Translations under genes and position numbers: made by a program | Notes under the pieces: model-generated | Database searches by the model: none | The model's input: only the letters and a program-made list of their open reading frames with translations | What the model was told of the DNA's origin: nothing | Shown here: piece by piece, positions 1 to 10,461 of the stretch | How the letters are laid out: each line of letters begins with the position of its first letter | Position numbering within the stretch: the first letter of the stretch is position 1 | Source of the DNA: Xenorhabdus sp. IM139775 | GTDB taxonomy: Bacteria > Pseudomonadota > Gammaproteobacteria > Enterobacterales > Enterobacteriaceae | Reading direction: 5' to 3' | Assembly: GCF_028598745.1 (NCBI RefSeq) | Contig: NZ_JAQRFK010000005.1 | Span: 22,970-86,969, forward strand | DNA: 64,000 nt

Positions 1-27
1 CGGGTTTTGGCACTTGCGTATCTGCAT

Positions 28-108
28 TTATGTGCGTGAGCCAACCGCCCTGAATGGGAAGTTGTGCCACCAACGACTGACTTGTATGGTTTGCATAAAT
101 AAGCTCAT
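28..108 (-). CDS. trpL: trp operon leader peptide
   Basis: A short open frame of 26 codons on the minus strand carries tandem Trp codons (residues 13-14), the hallmark of a trp attenuator leader peptide. It lies about 60 bases downstream of a promoter with an overlapping TrpR-like operator, and divergent from rnm, as trpL-trpEDCBA lies beside yciV in E. coli. Translation of the two Trp codons would sense charged tRNA-Trp and set terminator versus antiterminator folding in the leader RNA. The leader hairpins and trpE lie beyond the left edge. It is longer than the 14-residue E. coli peptide; an internal ATG at codon 5 is an alternative start. A GGGCA element about 9 bases upstream could serve the first ATG. 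Confidence 0.8.
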   Translation of the reverse strand: MSLFMQTIQVSRWWHNFPFRAVGSRT

Positions 109-154
109 TTTCGAGTGCCCTATCTGTTCAATGTTTTTTTGGTGAAGCGTGTTT

Positions 155-200
155 TAGTTAACTATTGTACTAGTAAATTGGATCACCATTCACTTGTCAA
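155..200 (-). promoter_or_regulatory. trp promoter with overlapping TrpR operator
   Basis: On the minus strand a perfect -35 TTGACA (complement of 195-200) is followed after 17 bases by TTTACT as -10 (172-177). A TGTACTAGT half-site matching the TrpR operator overlaps the -10 (about 166-174), with AGTTAACTA beside it. This is the geometry of the E. coli trp promoter, where TrpR with tryptophan blocks RNA polymerase. Transcription runs left into trpL. Confidence 0.8.
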
Positions 201-285
201 TGATTTTTTATGTCTTATGTCTGTAGAAATGAGATAAGGTGAAGGTTATTATCCCCTCCCACCCAATAAGACAGGTAAAAAAACA

Positions 286-1158
286 ATGATTGAAGCCGCC
301 AGTGAAATGACAAAACGCTATGACCTTCATAGCCATACGACTGCTTCAGATGGCGTTTTATCACCTGAGCAGCTCGTGGATAGAGCCATTTCTATGGGTG
401 TTGATGTATTAGCCATTACCGACCATGATACGACGGCAGGTATTCCGTCGGCTTTAAATCATATCCAGCAAAATAATTTGCCATTAACGTTGGTATCCGG
501 CGTTGAAATTTCGACATTATGGCAAAATCTGGAAATTCACATCGTTGGTTTAGATATTGATGTCAACGAGATTTCCTTAAGAAATCTTTTGGCTAATCAG
601 GTTGATTTAAGAAAACAGCGCGGTGTTGAAATTGGGCGTCGATTAGCCAAAGCAGGTATTCCTGACGCTTGGGAAGGTGCATCTCAATTAGCGAATGGCG
701 GGCAAGTCACCCGTGGCCATTTTGCCCGTTATTTGATTGAAGCCGGCATTGAACCCACGATCCAGAAAGTGTTCAAAAAATATCTGGCAAAGGGAAAAAT
801 CGGTTATGTCCCTCCGCAATGGTGTACAATTGAGCAGACTATTGAAACCATTCACCAAGCCGGTGGACAGGCTGTCATTGCCCATCCGGGCAGATATGAT
901 TTATCAATGAAATGGCTGAAACGATTAATAGCTTGGTTTAAACAACATGGCGGTGATGCAATGGAAGTTGCACAGTGCCAGCAAGCCCCTAATGAAAGGC
1001 AGCAACTTGGTCGATTGGCAAGAGAATATGGACTGAAAGTATCATTAGGATCGGATTTTCACCAACCTTGTTCATGGATAGAACTTGGGCGCAATTTGTG
1101 GTTACCCGGTGATGTTGTACCGATATGGCACGATTGGTCACGGATTGGGACTGCATAG
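286..1158 (+). CDS. rnm: RNase AM, PHP-domain 5'-3' exonuclease
   Basis: The 290-residue product matches E. coli YciV/TrpH (Rnm) over its length. The PHP metal-binding motifs are visible: YDLHSHT near the N-terminus, ITDHDT around residue 46, then the conserved GHFARY, AHPGRY and GSDFHQP segments that supply metal ligands. E. coli Rnm is a metal-dependent exonuclease that degrades short RNAs and trims the 5' ends of rRNAs, in the cytoplasm. It is divergent from the trp leader and 18 bases upstream of yciO, so the two are probably co-transcribed. A second in-frame ATG at 307 is a possible start; the first has an ACAGG element upstream. Confidence 0.93.
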   Translation: MIEAASEMTKRYDLHSHTTASDGVLSPEQLVDRAISMGVDVLAITDHDTTAGIPSALNHIQQNNLPLTLVSGVEISTLWQNLEIHIVGLDIDVNEISLRNLLANQVDLRKQRGVEIGRRLAKAGIPDAWEGASQLANGGQVTRGHFARYLIEAGIEPTIQKVFKKYLAKGKIGYVPPQWCTIEQTIETIHQAGGQAVIAHPGRYDLSMKWLKRLIAWFKQHGGDAMEVAQCQQAPNERQQLGRLAREYGLKVSLGSDFHQPCSWIELGRNLWLPGDVVPIWHDWSRIGTA

Positions 1159-1176
1159 AAGTATAGAGGTTATGTT

Positions 1177-1797
1177 ATGAGCCAGTTTTTTTATATCCAC
1201 CCTGACAATCCACAAGCCCGTCTTATCGACCAGAGTGTGGAGGTACTGAAAAAGGGCGGAATTGTCATCTATCCTACGGATTCGGGTTATGCCATTGGTT
1301 GTTGCCTTGAAAATAAGGATGCTATGACTCGTATATGCCGTATTCGCCAATTGGAAGGACGTCATAATTTTACCTTGATGTGTCGTGATTTGTCTGAAAT
1401 TGCCACTTATGCCCATGTGGATAATCAGGCGTTCAGGTTGATTAAAAATAATACGCCAGGCAATTACACCTTTATTCTACAGGCGACAAAAGAAGTTCCG
1501 CGTCGCTTAATGAATGAAAAACGCAAAACTATTGGTCTGCGTGTTCCTTCCAATCCTATCGCGTTGGCATTATTGGAAAAGATGAGTGAACCACTGATGT
1601 CATGTAGCTTGATTCTGCCCGGAAATGATTTTGCTGAGTCTGATCCTGAAGAGATTAAGGATACTTTGGGTAAACAAGTTGATTTAATTATTAACGGTGG
1701 TTATCTTGGGCAGCAACCGACGACGGTAGTGGATTTAACTGGGGATTCCCCCGCCATTCTTCGCGAAGGCGAAGGTGATATAATCCCTTTTTTATAA
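1177..1797 (+). CDS. yciO: YciO, Sua5/YciO/YrdC-family protein
   Basis: The 206-residue protein is colinear with E. coli YciO, a paralogue of TsaC/Sua5, which makes threonylcarbamoyl-AMP for the tRNA t6A modification. The family signature is seen in the N-terminal IVIYPTDSGYAIGC and in the later FILQATKEVPRR and TIGLRVPSNP segments, which form the RNA/nucleotide-binding YrdC fold. It follows rnm by 18 bases and precedes rluB, the same order as in E. coli. A role in t6A synthesis is inferred only from family membership; YciO is not the main TsaC enzyme. Confidence 0.92.
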   Translation: MSQFFYIHPDNPQARLIDQSVEVLKKGGIVIYPTDSGYAIGCCLENKDAMTRICRIRQLEGRHNFTLMCRDLSEIATYAHVDNQAFRLIKNNTPGNYTFILQATKEVPRRLMNEKRKTIGLRVPSNPIALALLEKMSEPLMSCSLILPGNDFAESDPEEIKDTLGKQVDLIINGGYLGQQPTTVVDLTGDSPAILREGEGDIIPFL

Positions 1798-1861
1798 AGT
1801 ATACAATTTAATTTTTATTTAATATTACGACGCCTGTGAAGGCGACAGTAGAGGTTGCTCA

Positions 1862-2785
1862 ATGAGCGATAAAACAGAAAAGTTACAAAAAATTCTCGCG
1901 CGTTCTGGTCATGGTTCCCGTCGCGAAATCGAAGGGTATATCCAACAAGGACGTATTAGCGTTGATGGTAAGCTCGCAACGTTGGGTGATCGAATCGAAG
2001 TTAAGCCCTCAATCAAAGTTCGTCTGGATGGACGGATCTTAAATATCAAGGAACCACAGAAAACAGTTTGTCGTGTTCTGGCTTATTATAAACCGGAAGG
2101 TGAACTGTGTACCCGCCACGATCCTGAAGGTCGTCCGACTGTGTTTGATCGTCTGCCCAAAATGCAAGGCGCACGCTGGATTGCGGTAGGGCGTCTGGAT
2201 ATCAATACCAGCGGGTTGTTGCTGTTTACGACCGATGGGGAATTGGCTAACCGCTTGATGCACCCAAGCCAGGAAGTTGAGCGTGAGTATGCAGTTCGCG
2301 TGTTTGGTGAAGTGGATAATGCAAAACTCCGTCAATTAACGCAAGGTGTACAACTGGAAGATGGTCCGGCGTCATTTAAAACTGTCGCGTTTAAAGGCGG
2401 AGAAGGGATCAACCAATGGTACAACGTCACGTTGACAGAAGGTCGTAATCGCGAAGTCAGACGTTTGTGGGAAGCCGTTGGTGTGCAGGTTAGCCGTCTG
2501 ATCCGTGTGCGTTATGGCGATATTGATCTGCCGAAAGGGTTGCCGCGTGGTGGCTGGACTGAATTGGGATTGGAACAGACTAACTATTTACGTCAGTTGG
2601 TGGGTTTGGGCGAAGAGATGGTGACCAAAGTTGCTGTTGGGCGTGATCAACGTCGCGTCAAGGCTAATCAGATCCGTCGTGCAGTAAGACGACATGCTCA
2701 GGTTGCATCCCGCCCGGCGGGGAAACGTCCTGCAAGCAGCTCTCGTCAGAATGCAGGGAAGAAGACGACATCTAAAGGTCGTTAA
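1862..2785 (+). CDS. rluB: 23S rRNA pseudouridine(2605) synthase
   Basis: The 307-residue protein has an N-terminal S4 RNA-binding domain (about residues 6-60: [15 protein letters not shown]) and a RsuA-type pseudouridine synthase core. The catalytic aspartate is D113 in [12 protein letters not shown]. The last 50 residues are very basic and Ser/Arg/Lys rich, as usual for RluB C-terminal tails. E. coli RluB converts U2605 of 23S rRNA to pseudouridine during ribosome assembly. It lies downstream of yciO and converges with btuR, with a long-stem hairpin between the two genes. Confidence 0.94.
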   Translation: MSDKTEKLQKILARSGHGSRREIEGYIQQGRISVDGKLATLGDRIEVKPSIKVRLDGRILNIKEPQKTVCRVLAYYKPEGELCTRHDPEGRPTVFDRLPKMQGARWIAVGRLDINTSGLLLFTTDGELANRLMHPSQEVEREYAVRVFGEVDNAKLRQLTQGVQLEDGPASFKTVAFKGGEGINQWYNVTLTEGRNREVRRLWEAVGVQVSRLIRVRYGDIDLPKGLPRGGWTELGLEQTNYLRQLVGLGEEMVTKVAVGRDQRRVKANQIRRAVRRHAQVASRPAGKRPASSSRQNAGKKTTSKGR

Positions 2786-2795
2786 CACCCTTAAG

Positions 2796-2847
2796 CCGCT
2801 GTTTCAGTCTGTATCAGCATTTATGCTAATCAATATTGAAACAGCGG
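2796..2847. terminator. hairpin between convergent rluB and btuR
   Basis: An 11-bp perfect stem (CCGCTGTTTCA at 2796-2806 with its complement at 2837-2847) encloses a second small hairpin AGCAT/ATGCT (2816-2827). It sits between two converging genes, so it may end transcription from both sides. There is no strong U tract, so factor-independent termination is uncertain. Confidence 0.5.
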
Positions 2848-2853
2848 GTTCAT

Positions 2854-3450
2854 TTACCAATCAACGCCTTTTTGTGCCTTGATTCCGGCATTAAACGCGT
2901 GTTTTACCGGACGCATTTCTGTTATCGTATCAGCATATTCCAGTAGTTCTCGGTGGCATCCTCTGCCGGTAATAATCACACTTTGATGGGCAGGGCGCTG
3001 TTTGAGGGCGGCCAGAACATCGGTAAGCGCTAAGTAACCGTAACTGACCATATAGGTCAATTCATCCAGTACAACAAGGTGCAATGAGGGATCAGATAAC
3101 ATTGCCACCGCGTGTTTCCATGCCGTTTGGCAGGCAGCCGTATCAGATTCACGATTTTGCGTCTCCCAAGTGAAACCGGTTGCCATTACATGAAATTCAA
3201 CCCCATGCTGTGCCAGTAAGTTCCTTTCGCCGCTTTCCCATGTCCCTTTAATGAATTGGATAACTCCGGCACGCTGCCCATGCCCGATTGCACGCGTTAC
3301 TGTACCCAATGCCGCCGTGGTTTTTCCTTTACCGTTTCCGGTGAATATCATGACAATCCCCCGCTCTTGTTGTGCTGCTTCAATGCGGGCATCGACTTTT
3401 TCTTTCAGGCGTTGCTGCCTTTTCTGGTACTGGCTGTTATCTCTGATCAT
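2854..3450 (-). CDS. btuR: Cob(I)alamin adenosyltransferase
   Basis: The 198-residue protein matches BtuR/CobO. The P-loop GNGKGKTT is at residues 38-45 and the conserved LVVLDELTYMVSYGY segment follows at mid-protein. The enzyme transfers the 5'-deoxyadenosyl group of ATP to cob(I)alamin to make adenosylcobalamin, needed by cells that salvage cobinamide or B12. Its start overlaps the yciK stop by one base, so the two are translationally coupled, as in E. coli. Confidence 0.94.
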   Translation of the reverse strand: MIRDNSQYQKRQQRLKEKVDARIEAAQQERGIVMIFTGNGKGKTTAALGTVTRAIGHGQRAGVIQFIKGTWESGERNLLAQHGVEFHVMATGFTWETQNRESDTAACQTAWKHAVAMLSDPSLHLVVLDELTYMVSYGYLALTDVLAALKQRPAHQSVIITGRGCHRELLEYADTITEMRPVKHAFNAGIKAQKGVDW

Positions 3451-4214
3451 TATTCGGCAGGCCCTGCTTTGCGACCGGGTTGGGCATCAAAACTGATGCC
3501 GGAATCATTTCGGCTGTCATCTCCCATGACATAAAGATAGACAGGCATAATATCCGCGGGTGTCTTTAACTTAGCGGTGTTTTCATCAGGAAAAGCACTG
3601 GCTCGCATATTGGTGCGTGTTCCACCCGGATTGATGCAGTTAATGCGCAGGGAAGTATTCCGATATTCTTGTGCCAAAACCTGCATTAGTCCTTCGGTGG
3701 CAAATTTAGAAACAGCGTAAACTCCCCAACCACTTCTGCCTTCGCGACCGACACTGGAGCTGGTAAATACCAAAGAGCCACGGGGGGATTTCAATAATAA
3801 AGGGAGCAATGCCTGAGTCAGCATAAAAGTGGCATTGACATTCACTTGCATCACTTCATGCCAGAGTTGAACAGGTTGTTCTGCAATGGGGGCAACAATG
3901 CCCAGAAGCCCGGCGTTATGCAAAACACCATCCAGATGTGAATAACGCAGCGCCAGATCGTTAACGAAAGTTTGACACTCTTCTGCGGTGACCATCAGCA
4001 GATCCATCGTATAAATATCAGCAGGTAAACCGCCATCACTTTCAATTTTCTGCCTGACGGCGTCCAGTTTTGCGGTAGTACGTCCCAGTAAAATAACCTG
4101 TGCACCGTAGCGGGCATAAGTCAGTGCGGCTTCACGGCCAATGCCATCACCGGCACCGGTCACGAGAATAATTTTCTGTTTCAGCAGATTGCTGTTGGGT
4201 TGGTAATCAAACAT
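3450..4214 (-). CDS. yciK: YciK, short-chain dehydrogenase/reductase
   Basis: An SDR-family oxidoreductase of 254 residues. It shows the cofactor-binding TGAGDGIG, the structural HNAG, and the catalytic Ser and YAVSK (YxxxK) motifs. The frame extends upstream to 4292, but the start at 4214 is chosen because homology to E. coli YciK begins there (FDYQPN) and an AGGAAG Shine-Dalgarno lies about 8 bases upstream. The physiological substrate of YciK is not established. The gene is transcribed with btuR. Confidence 0.92.
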   Translation of the reverse strand: MFDYQPNSNLLKQKIILVTGAGDGIGREAALTYARYGAQVILLGRTTAKLDAVRQKIESDGGLPADIYTMDLLMVTAEECQTFVNDLALRYSHLDGVLHNAGLLGIVAPIAEQPVQLWHEVMQVNVNATFMLTQALLPLLLKSPRGSLVFTSSSVGREGRSGWGVYAVSKFATEGLMQVLAQEYRNTSLRINCINPGGTRTNMRASAFPDENTAKLKTPADIMPVYLYVMGDDSRNDSGISFDAQPGRKAGPAE

Positions 4215-4386
4215 CGGACAATCTTCCTGTATTGCTTGTGGATCTATGACTTGCCATTTTAATAAAAAAACAGCAAAAGAGTAGCACTCCAATTGAAGCG
4301 GGGTTAAGTAAACTGTTAGAGCAAGGCCCCGGGTTTTTAGTTAGAATGAAAAATATTGTTCATCATAAATTAATCAAGGTGGATCT

Positions 4387-5433
4387 GTGGAATATTTATC
4401 TCTATACGGATTGTTCTTAGCCAAAGTGCTCACGGTAGTCTTGGCAATAGTCGTTCTGGCAGTCGTTTGTATCGGATTAGGTGTACGTAAAACAATGCAA
4501 AAAGGGGAGTTAAAGCTGACTAATCTTGGTGAGTCATACAAAGAAAAGCAGCGTCAGATGCAGCAAGCGCGAATGAGCGAAGCAGAACAAAAAATCTGGC
4601 AAAAGGCATTAAAAAAGCAGCAAAAACAGGATGCCAAACAGAAAAAAACGCAAGCCAAAGCAGGGCAGAAAGGTTTACAGAAACCGAACCTTTATGTTTT
4701 GGATTTTAAAGGCAGTATGGATGCTCATGAGGTGGAATCTCTCCGCGAAGAGATCAGCGCAGTACTCGCGGTGGCAGACAAAAAAGATGAAGTTTTACTG
4801 CGTCTGGAAAGTCCTGGTGGTGTGGTTCATGGGTATGGGCTGGCAGCCTCTCAATTGGTGCGTTTGCGGCAGAAAGGGATACGCCTGACAATTGCGGTGG
4901 ATAAAGTCGCAGCAAGTGGTGGTTATATGATGGCTTGCGTGGCGGATCGCATTATTGCTGCACCGTTTGCGATTATTGGTTCTATTGGTGTGGTAGCTCA
5001 ATTACCCAATATTCATAAGTTATTGAAGAAAAATGATATTGATGTGGAACTGCATACGGCTGGTGAGTACAAACGCACTTTGACTGTTCTGGGCGAAAAT
5101 ACTGAACAGGGACGCAAAAAATTTCAGGAAGATCTGAACGAAACGCATAAGTTATTCAAATCATTTATCCATCAACATCGTTCCTCTTTGGATGTGGAAA
5201 AAGTTGCTACGGGTGAATATTGGTATGGCACACAGGCAAAAGAGAATGGATTGATTGATGACGTGGGTGTCAGTGATGATTTTCTGATTGAAAAAATTGA
5301 ACACTGTGACGTGATTGGCGTCAATTATTCTCGCCGTAAACGTGTTATGGAACGTTTTATGGGAAGCGCGATGGAGAACGTTGACAAATTGTTTATGCGT
5401 TGGTGGCAAAGGGGAGAAAAACCTTTGCTGTAA
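4387..5433 (+). CDS. sohB: SohB, membrane-anchored SppA-type protease
   Basis: The 348-residue protein starts with GTG. It has one N-terminal transmembrane segment (residues about 8-33), then a charged Lys/Gln-rich linker and an S49 peptidase domain. The expected Ser/Lys dyad is S177 (in AASGGYMMA) and K229 (in AGEYKRTL). SohB is an inner-membrane peptidase related to signal peptide peptidase SppA; overexpression suppresses htrA defects in E. coli. It is divergent from yciK-btuR. Confidence 0.93.
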   Translation: MEYLSLYGLFLAKVLTVVLAIVVLAVVCIGLGVRKTMQKGELKLTNLGESYKEKQRQMQQARMSEAEQKIWQKALKKQQKQDAKQKKTQAKAGQKGLQKPNLYVLDFKGSMDAHEVESLREEISAVLAVADKKDEVLLRLESPGGVVHGYGLAASQLVRLRQKGIRLTIAVDKVAASGGYMMACVADRIIAAPFAIIGSIGVVAQLPNIHKLLKKNDIDVELHTAGEYKRTLTVLGENTEQGRKKFQEDLNETHKLFKSFIHQHRSSLDVEKVATGEYWYGTQAKENGLIDDVGVSDDFLIEKIEHCDVIGVNYSRRKRVMERFMGSAMENVDKLFMRWWQRGEKPLL

Positions 5434-5580
5434 CGGAAACATCCGTTATTACCGCCATCGTAGCATAATATACGTGTAACAAATAATATGCGGGTAATAA
5501 ATAGAGGTGATTTTGTCATATCCTTTATTATTGCCCGCTTATTTATTGATGATTTACCCATCAGTCAAGAAGGGCGTTTT

Positions 5581-5832
5581 TTAATCGACCAAATGATATT
5601 TTTCGGATAATATATGCGCTAAATGTTTAAACATATTAAACACAGCGGTACTTTTTGTCGTAGGTAATCCTGCTTCATCCAGAAAAAACTCTCCCCGAAA
5701 TACGAATACTCCACCTTTTTGTTCTACACTTTCTGCGTACATTCCCGGTATAAAATCTTCATGTGCCTTAATGATTTCATTTGCTTTTTTTAGTAACTGA
5801 TCTTGCTTAATAGGCATGGTTCCAGTTTTCAT
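5581..5832 (-). CDS. yciN: YciN family small protein
   Basis: The 83-residue protein matches E. coli YciN along its length, with an identical C-terminal block containing [20 protein letters not shown]. The function is not known. It lies between sohB and topA on the opposite strand, as in E. coli. A GGAGCA element lies just upstream of the ATG on the minus strand. Confidence 0.9.
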   Translation of the reverse strand: MKTGTMPIKQDQLLKKANEIIKAHEDFIPGMYAESVEQKGGVFVFRGEFFLDEAGLPTTKSTAVFNMFKHLAHILSEKYHLVD

Positions 5833-6139
5833 TTATTGTGCTCCTTCAAAAAATAAGTTGTTGCGCATCGTTTTTTATCAGGTAGAGTGTGGGCTTTTCG
5901 TCATGCAGATGGAAGATTTTGTTTACAACTGTTAAATCATACAATTGCATGGCCTGTGTAGGTATATAAAATACCCTAAATATTTCAAAGGGTTTTGCGC
6001 TTAAGCAAAAGCACAAGATAAAAATTAGTTGATATCTTGCAAATCTATCGCAATATAAAAAGAGGTTTTATTTTATATATCGCAACATAACGCCGTGATT
6101 TTCGCCATCTGAAAAGAAGATAATTAGGTAAAGGTAACT
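5833..6139 (+). promoter_or_regulatory. yciN-topA divergent intergenic region
   Basis: About 300 AT-rich bases separate divergent yciN and topA and must hold both promoters. In E. coli topA has several supercoiling-sensitive promoters here. I see A/T tracts and a good GGTAA-type ribosome site before topA, but I cannot place individual promoters with confidence. Confidence 0.4.
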
Positions 6140-8737
6140 ATGGCTAAAGCTCTTGTTATAGTGGAGTCCCCGGCAAAAGCCAAAACAATCAATAAATATC
6201 TGGGGAATGACTACGTTGTAAAGTCTAGTGTAGGTCATATCCGTGATTTGCCGACGAGTGGAACAGCGAGTCAAAAGAGTTCAAGCTCATCTACCGATAA
6301 GAATAAAAAGAAAGTCAAAAAAGATGAGAAAACGGCGCTGATAAGTCGTATGGGCATCGATCCCTATGACGGTTGGGAAGCAAACTATCAAATTTTGCCC
6401 GGCAAAGAGAAAGTTGTTTCAGAACTACAAACGCTGGCTGAAAAAGCCAATCACATTTATCTTGCAACGGACCTTGACCGCGAGGGAGAGGCTATTGCAT
6501 GGCACCTGCGGGAAGTGATTGGTGGGGATAATTCCCGTTTCAGTCGGGTTGTATTCAATGAAATTACCAAAAATGCCATCACACAGGCTTTTGATAATCC
6601 CGGTGAATTAAATATTGATCGGGTTAATGCTCAACAAGCGCGCCGTTTTATGGATCGCGTGGTGGGCTATATGGTGTCACCGTTACTGTGGAAAAAAGTG
6701 GCCAGAGGGTTATCCGCAGGGCGGGTTCAATCTGTCGCCGTTCGTCTTGTGGTTGAACGGGAACGTGAAATCAAGGCATTTGTGCCGGAGGAGTATTGGC
6801 AACTGCATGCGGATTTAATGGCGAAGGGTGATATTGCTCTCCATATGGAGGTCACCCATGAGAAAGGAAAGCCATTTAAACCCGTCAGCGCGCAACAAAC
6901 ACACACAGCACTATCTCTGCTTGAAAAAGCGAGATACAACGTGATTGAGCGTGAAGATCGCCCGACATCCAGTAAACCGAGTGCCCCGTTCATTACCTCG
7001 ACCTTACAGCAAGCCGCTAGTACACGGCTCGGGTTTGGGGTCAAAAAAACCATGATGATGGCGCAACGTCTATACGAAGCCGGGCATATCACTTATATGC
7101 GTACTGACTCGACTAATTTAAGTCAGGATGCGTTGGAAATGGTGCGCGGTTACATCAGCCACCATTTTGGTGATAACTACTTGCCGAAAAGTGCCAATGT
7201 ATACAGCAGCAAGGAAAATTCTCAGGAAGCCCATGAGGCGATCCGGCCTTCTGATGTTGATGTCATGGCAGAAGCGCTGAAAGATATGGAAGCGGATGCG
7301 CAAAAATTGTATCAGCTTATCTGGCGTCAGTTTATCGCTTGTCAAATGACACCGGCCAAATATGATTCCACGACACTGACTGTTCAAGCCGGTGATTTTG
7401 AATTACGTGCCAAAGGCCGTATTCTGCGTTTTGACGGTTGGACAAAAGTGATGCCGGTTTTGCGCAAAGGAGATGAAGATCATACTCTGCCGGCCATTGA
7501 AGTGGGAACCGAGCTTGATTTGCAACAGTTGCTGCCAAGCCAGCACTTTACCAAACCGCCAGCGCGTTTCAGTGAAGCATCCTTGGTCAGGGAGCTGGAA
7601 AAACGCGGAATTGGCCGTCCATCGACCTATGCATCAATTATCTCAACCATTCAGGAACGAGGGTATGTTCGTGTTGAAAACCGTCGGTTCTATGCGGAGA
7701 AAATGGGTGAAATCGTCAATGATCGTTTGGAAGAAAATTTCAATGAATTGATGAGTTACAATTTTACGGCAAGAATGGAAGACCAACTCGATCATGTCGC
7801 CAATAATGAAGCGAATTGGAAAGGGATCTTGGACGAATTTTTCTCCAATTTCAGCGGGCAGCTTGATATTGCCAGTAAAGACCCAGATGAAGGTGGAATG
7901 CGCCCTAATCCGATGGTGATTACATCGATTGCATGTCCGACTTGTAGCCGTCCGATGGGCATTCGTACGGCAACAACAGGCGTATTTCTGGGCTGCTCTG
8001 GTTACGCGTTGTCACCTAAAGAGCGATGCAAGCAGACGATTAACCTTATCCCGGAAAATGAAATTTTAAATATTCTGGAAGGGGAGGATGCTGAAACCAA
8101 TGCATTGCGCGCTCGTTGTCGCTGTAAAAAGTGTGGTACAGCGATGGACAGTTATTTGATTGATAACCAGCGTAAATTGCATGTGTGCGGTAATAACCCA
8201 GAGTGTGATGGTTATGAAGTTGAAGAAGGTGAATTCCGTATTAAGGGCTATGATGGCCCAATCGTTGAGTGTGATAAGTGCGGTTCAGAAATGCACCTGA
8301 AAATGGGGCGTTTTGGTAAATACATGGGCTGTACAAACGAAGAGTGCAAGAATACCCGTAAGATCTTGCGTAATGGAGAAGTGGCGCCACCGAAAGAAGA
8401 TCCAGTCCCGTTACCTGAACTGGCCTGTGAAAAATCGGATGCCTACTTTGTCTTGCGTGATGGTGCAGCAGGGGTATTTTTAGCGGCCAACACTTTTCCT
8501 AAGTCTCGCGAAACTCGTGCACCATTGGTTGAGGAGCTTGTTCGGTTTAAAGAACGCTTGCCGGAAAAATTGCGTTACTTAGCACAAGCACCGGTTGCTG
8601 ATCCTGAAGGAAATAAAACGGTAGTCCGTTTTAGCCGTAAAACTAAACAGCAATACGTTTCTTCGGAGAAAAATGGCAAGGCGACCGGATGGAGTGCATT
8701 TTTTGTTGAAGGGGCTTGGGTTGTGAAAGAGAAGTAA
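6140..8737 (+). CDS. topA: DNA topoisomerase I
   Basis: The 865-residue type IA topoisomerase matches E. coli TopA. The N-terminal TOPRIM domain has [11 protein letters not shown] and DLDREGEA. The active-site tyrosine is Y319 in ITYMRTDST. Three C-terminal zinc ribbons with paired cysteines (for example CPTCSRP and CDKCGS) follow, then a basic tail. It relaxes negative supercoils through a transient 5'-phosphotyrosine link. A Ser/Lys-rich insertion at residues 43-62 is also present in E. coli. It is followed by a strong terminator and cysB. Confidence 0.97.
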   Translation: MAKALVIVESPAKAKTINKYLGNDYVVKSSVGHIRDLPTSGTASQKSSSSSTDKNKKKVKKDEKTALISRMGIDPYDGWEANYQILPGKEKVVSELQTLAEKANHIYLATDLDREGEAIAWHLREVIGGDNSRFSRVVFNEITKNAITQAFDNPGELNIDRVNAQQARRFMDRVVGYMVSPLLWKKVARGLSAGRVQSVAVRLVVEREREIKAFVPEEYWQLHADLMAKGDIALHMEVTHEKGKPFKPVSAQQTHTALSLLEKARYNVIEREDRPTSSKPSAPFITSTLQQAASTRLGFGVKKTMMMAQRLYEAGHITYMRTDSTNLSQDALEMVRGYISHHFGDNYLPKSANVYSSKENSQEAHEAIRPSDVDVMAEALKDMEADAQKLYQLIWRQFIACQMTPAKYDSTTLTVQAGDFELRAKGRILRFDGWTKVMPVLRKGDEDHTLPAIEVGTELDLQQLLPSQHFTKPPARFSEASLVRELEKRGIGRPSTYASIISTIQERGYVRVENRRFYAEKMGEIVNDRLEENFNELMSYNFTARMEDQLDHVANNEANWKGILDEFFSNFSGQLDIASKDPDEGGMRPNPMVITSIACPTCSRPMGIRTATTGVFLGCSGYALSPKERCKQTINLIPENEILNILEGEDAETNALRARCRCKKCGTAMDSYLIDNQRKLHVCGNNPECDGYEVEEGEFRIKGYDGPIVECDKCGSEMHLKMGRFGKYMGCTNEECKNTRKILRNGEVAPPKEDPVPLPELACEKSDAYFVLRDGAAGVFLAANTFPKSRETRAPLVEELVRFKERLPEKLRYLAQAPVADPEGNKTVVRFSRKTKQQYVSSEKNGKATGWSAFFVEGAWVVKEK

Positions 8738-8850
8738 TCTATCTGATAATGAATTTGTGCATTATACCCGCATTTATGGGGTATATTCATAGAAATATAT
8801 TTAGAGAGATATTTCTTTTTTAGTGAGAAATGTAACTTTTCTTTCTAAAA

Positions 8851-8877
8851 AGCCGGCCCTGTGGGCTGGCTTTTTTT
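8851..8877 (+). terminator. Rho-independent terminator of topA
   Basis: A 9-bp GC-rich stem (AGCCGGCCC, loop TGT, GGGCTGGCT with one wobble) is followed by a run of seven T. This is a classic intrinsic terminator about 110 bases after topA. Confidence 0.92.
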
Positions 8878-9048
8878 GTATTTTAATAAAATTAAAACAC
8901 AATATATCTATAACAGGCGCTTGATAGTAGTTACTCAACCTAATTATTTGTTATATAAATATATAGCAAGTGTTATAGTGGTTATATACTGACAAAAATA
9001 TATTCTATATAGTTATAAGTGAGTCACCATTAGCAATATAGAAATTAA

Positions 9049-10071
<1,023 letters not shown>

Positions 10072-10102
10072 GAAACAGTTTAAAGCATGGCTTAAATATG
10101 AA

Positions 10103-10130
10103 ACCACCTCCTGAGAAATAAGGAGGTGGT
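10103..10130 (+). terminator. hairpin after cysB
   Basis: A perfect 10-bp stem (ACCACCTCCT / AGGAGGTGGT) with an 8-base loop lies 31 bases after the cysB stop. The T tract is missing (TGCCCTTCAT follows), so it may be a weak terminator or a 3'-end stabilising structure. Confidence 0.5.
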
Positions 10131-10461
10131 TGCCCTTCATCTTCGCCCTGAATCCATAGAGTCACTTTTCTGTACCTATATTGTGTATTTTCATATAGTT
10201 AGCTAATTCTTTATCGCCAGCCCTTTTACTTTCGCACAAGGCGGTATAAACGCCACATTGATCACCAAGGCTTCTAAGGCCAGTTTAGTTTCATCATTGG
10301 TTAAAATTTTGTGACACCGTAACAATGAACAGCCGTATAATTCCAGATAGGTACGGCATTTTCATTTTACGTGGGATATACATAGGTTTATTGCTCCGAG
10401 TTAAGGTTAGGATCACTGATGAAGCTATCTTTAATATGATGAAGTTGAAACGACAATTATT
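10131..10461. other. gene-poor stretch between cysB and the Evf-like gene
   Basis: In E. coli this interval holds the small genes ymiA and yciX. Here I find no convincing gene. A minus-strand frame of about 48 codons without an ATG (roughly 10210-10360) ends at a stop and may be a remnant. At 10311-10323, GTGACACCGTAAC differs from the matS consensus at one base. Confidence 0.35.

Noticed and set aside
2988..2995. GGGCAGGG as a KOPS signal pointing to dif
   Set aside because: Orientation is right, but a single copy by eye has no statistical weight, and one at 39051-39058 points the other way.
6727..7092. 121-codon frame antisense to topA
   Set aside because: Lies fully inside the highly conserved topA gene in a shadow frame.
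10311..10323. GTGACACCGTAAC as a fourth matS site
   Set aside because: One mismatch in the fixed GTCAC half; kept only as a degenerate candidate.
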